The notes below the pieces were generated by a model. It was not told the origin of the DNA, did not search any database, and saw only the letters and a list, made by a program, of their open reading frames with translations. This document shows, piece by piece, positions 59,575 through 59,719 of a stretch of DNA of 59,719 nucleotides; the stretch's first letter is position 1; every line of letters starts with the position of its first letter. Source of the stretch: Deltaproteobacteria bacterium (GTDB taxonomy: Bacteria; Myxococcota; UBA727; VGSZ01); assembly GCA_020850995.1 (NCBI GenBank), contig JADZDP010000189.1:1-59719 (forward strand). Direction: 5' to 3'. A program made the position numbers and the translations under genes.

Positions 59575-59719
59575 ACCGGATCACGTTGAGGCGCAGCCAC
59601 AATGGCGCGCCTCGCCGGCACTTGACGCCCACCCCCCTGCCCCCCTCCTTCGGAGGGGGCCGTGCTGGGTTCGAGCGCCGCACGGATCGCGTGAAGCACC
59701 GCCGGGAGGTTGGCGACGA
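59575..59719. other. Intergenic region with hairpin, window end
   Basis: Contains a perfect 8-bp GC-rich hairpin (59641-59648 with 59652-59659, loop TTC) about 65 nt after the stop of the previous gene. There is no T-run after it, so a terminator is only possible. No gene is seen up to the window edge. Confidence 0.4.

Noticed and set aside
59641..59659. GC-rich hairpin as rho-independent terminator
   Set aside because: Stem is good but no T-run follows on either strand.

Overview
The window is about 59.7 kb of very GC-rich DNA (roughly 70% GC by eye). Most of it is a polar-type flagellar locus with its own regulators. Genes are densely packed, GTG and TTG starts are common, and many neighbouring genes overlap by about 4 bp. 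P- and L-ring genes (flgI, flgH) show a Gram-negative envelope, and flhF/flhG point to polar placement of the flagellum. The mix of DUF4388/PATAN-like, HDOD and many receiver-domain proteins is typical of deltaproteobacteria in the broad sense. A flagellated member of Myxococcota or a relative is my best guess, but this is inference and no rRNA or marker gene is present to settle it.

Layout. 1-2929 is a gene-poor accessory stretch. It holds a lipoprotein gene and a divergent LysR gene, flanked on both sides by copies of a structured repeat of about 130-160 bp whose main stem shows compensatory base changes, plus a decayed receiver-domain fragment. 2930-11649 holds general or unknown genes: a 121-aa and a 605-aa unknown pair, a winged-helix protein, a regulatory-fold repeat protein, a multi-domain response regulator, dusB and a CPBP protease. 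11677-18938 is a regulatory block: a second FlgM-like protein, a short FliA paralogue, a receiver-kinase, a single receiver, an NtrC-type sigma-54 activator, another single receiver, a GAF histidine kinase and a stand-alone DHp-like protein. 19006-21907 is the filament block (FliT-like, fliS, fliD, fliC). 22108-29837 is a ten-gene minus-strand operon, flgF-flgG-flgA-flgH-flgI-flgJ-flgM-flgN-flgK-flgL, closed by a clear terminator. fliJ stands alone on the plus strand at 29929. 30450-35873 is fliA-flhA-flhF-flhG-fliA on the minus strand. 36224-56659 is a plus-strand operon of about 20 kb and 26 genes: receiver, HDOD, PilT-like ATPase, flbD, motA, motB, an unknown repeat-type protein, flgB-flgC-fliE-fliF-fliG-fliH-fliI, motE-like, fliK, flgD-flgE, fliL-fliM-fliN-fliO-fliP-fliQ-fliR-flhB. 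Two HDOD signalling genes end the window.

How it works together. All export-gate, basal-body, rod, hook, filament and stator genes are here, so the window may encode a nearly complete flagellum. The regulation looks unusually elaborate: three FliA-family sigma factors (one lacking region 3), two FlgM-like anti-sigma factors, a sigma-54 activator with a nearby kinase, and several single-domain receivers. Candidate sigma-28-like and sigma-54-like promoter motifs lie in front of several of these units. No tRNA, rRNA, CRISPR array, transposase or integrase was seen.
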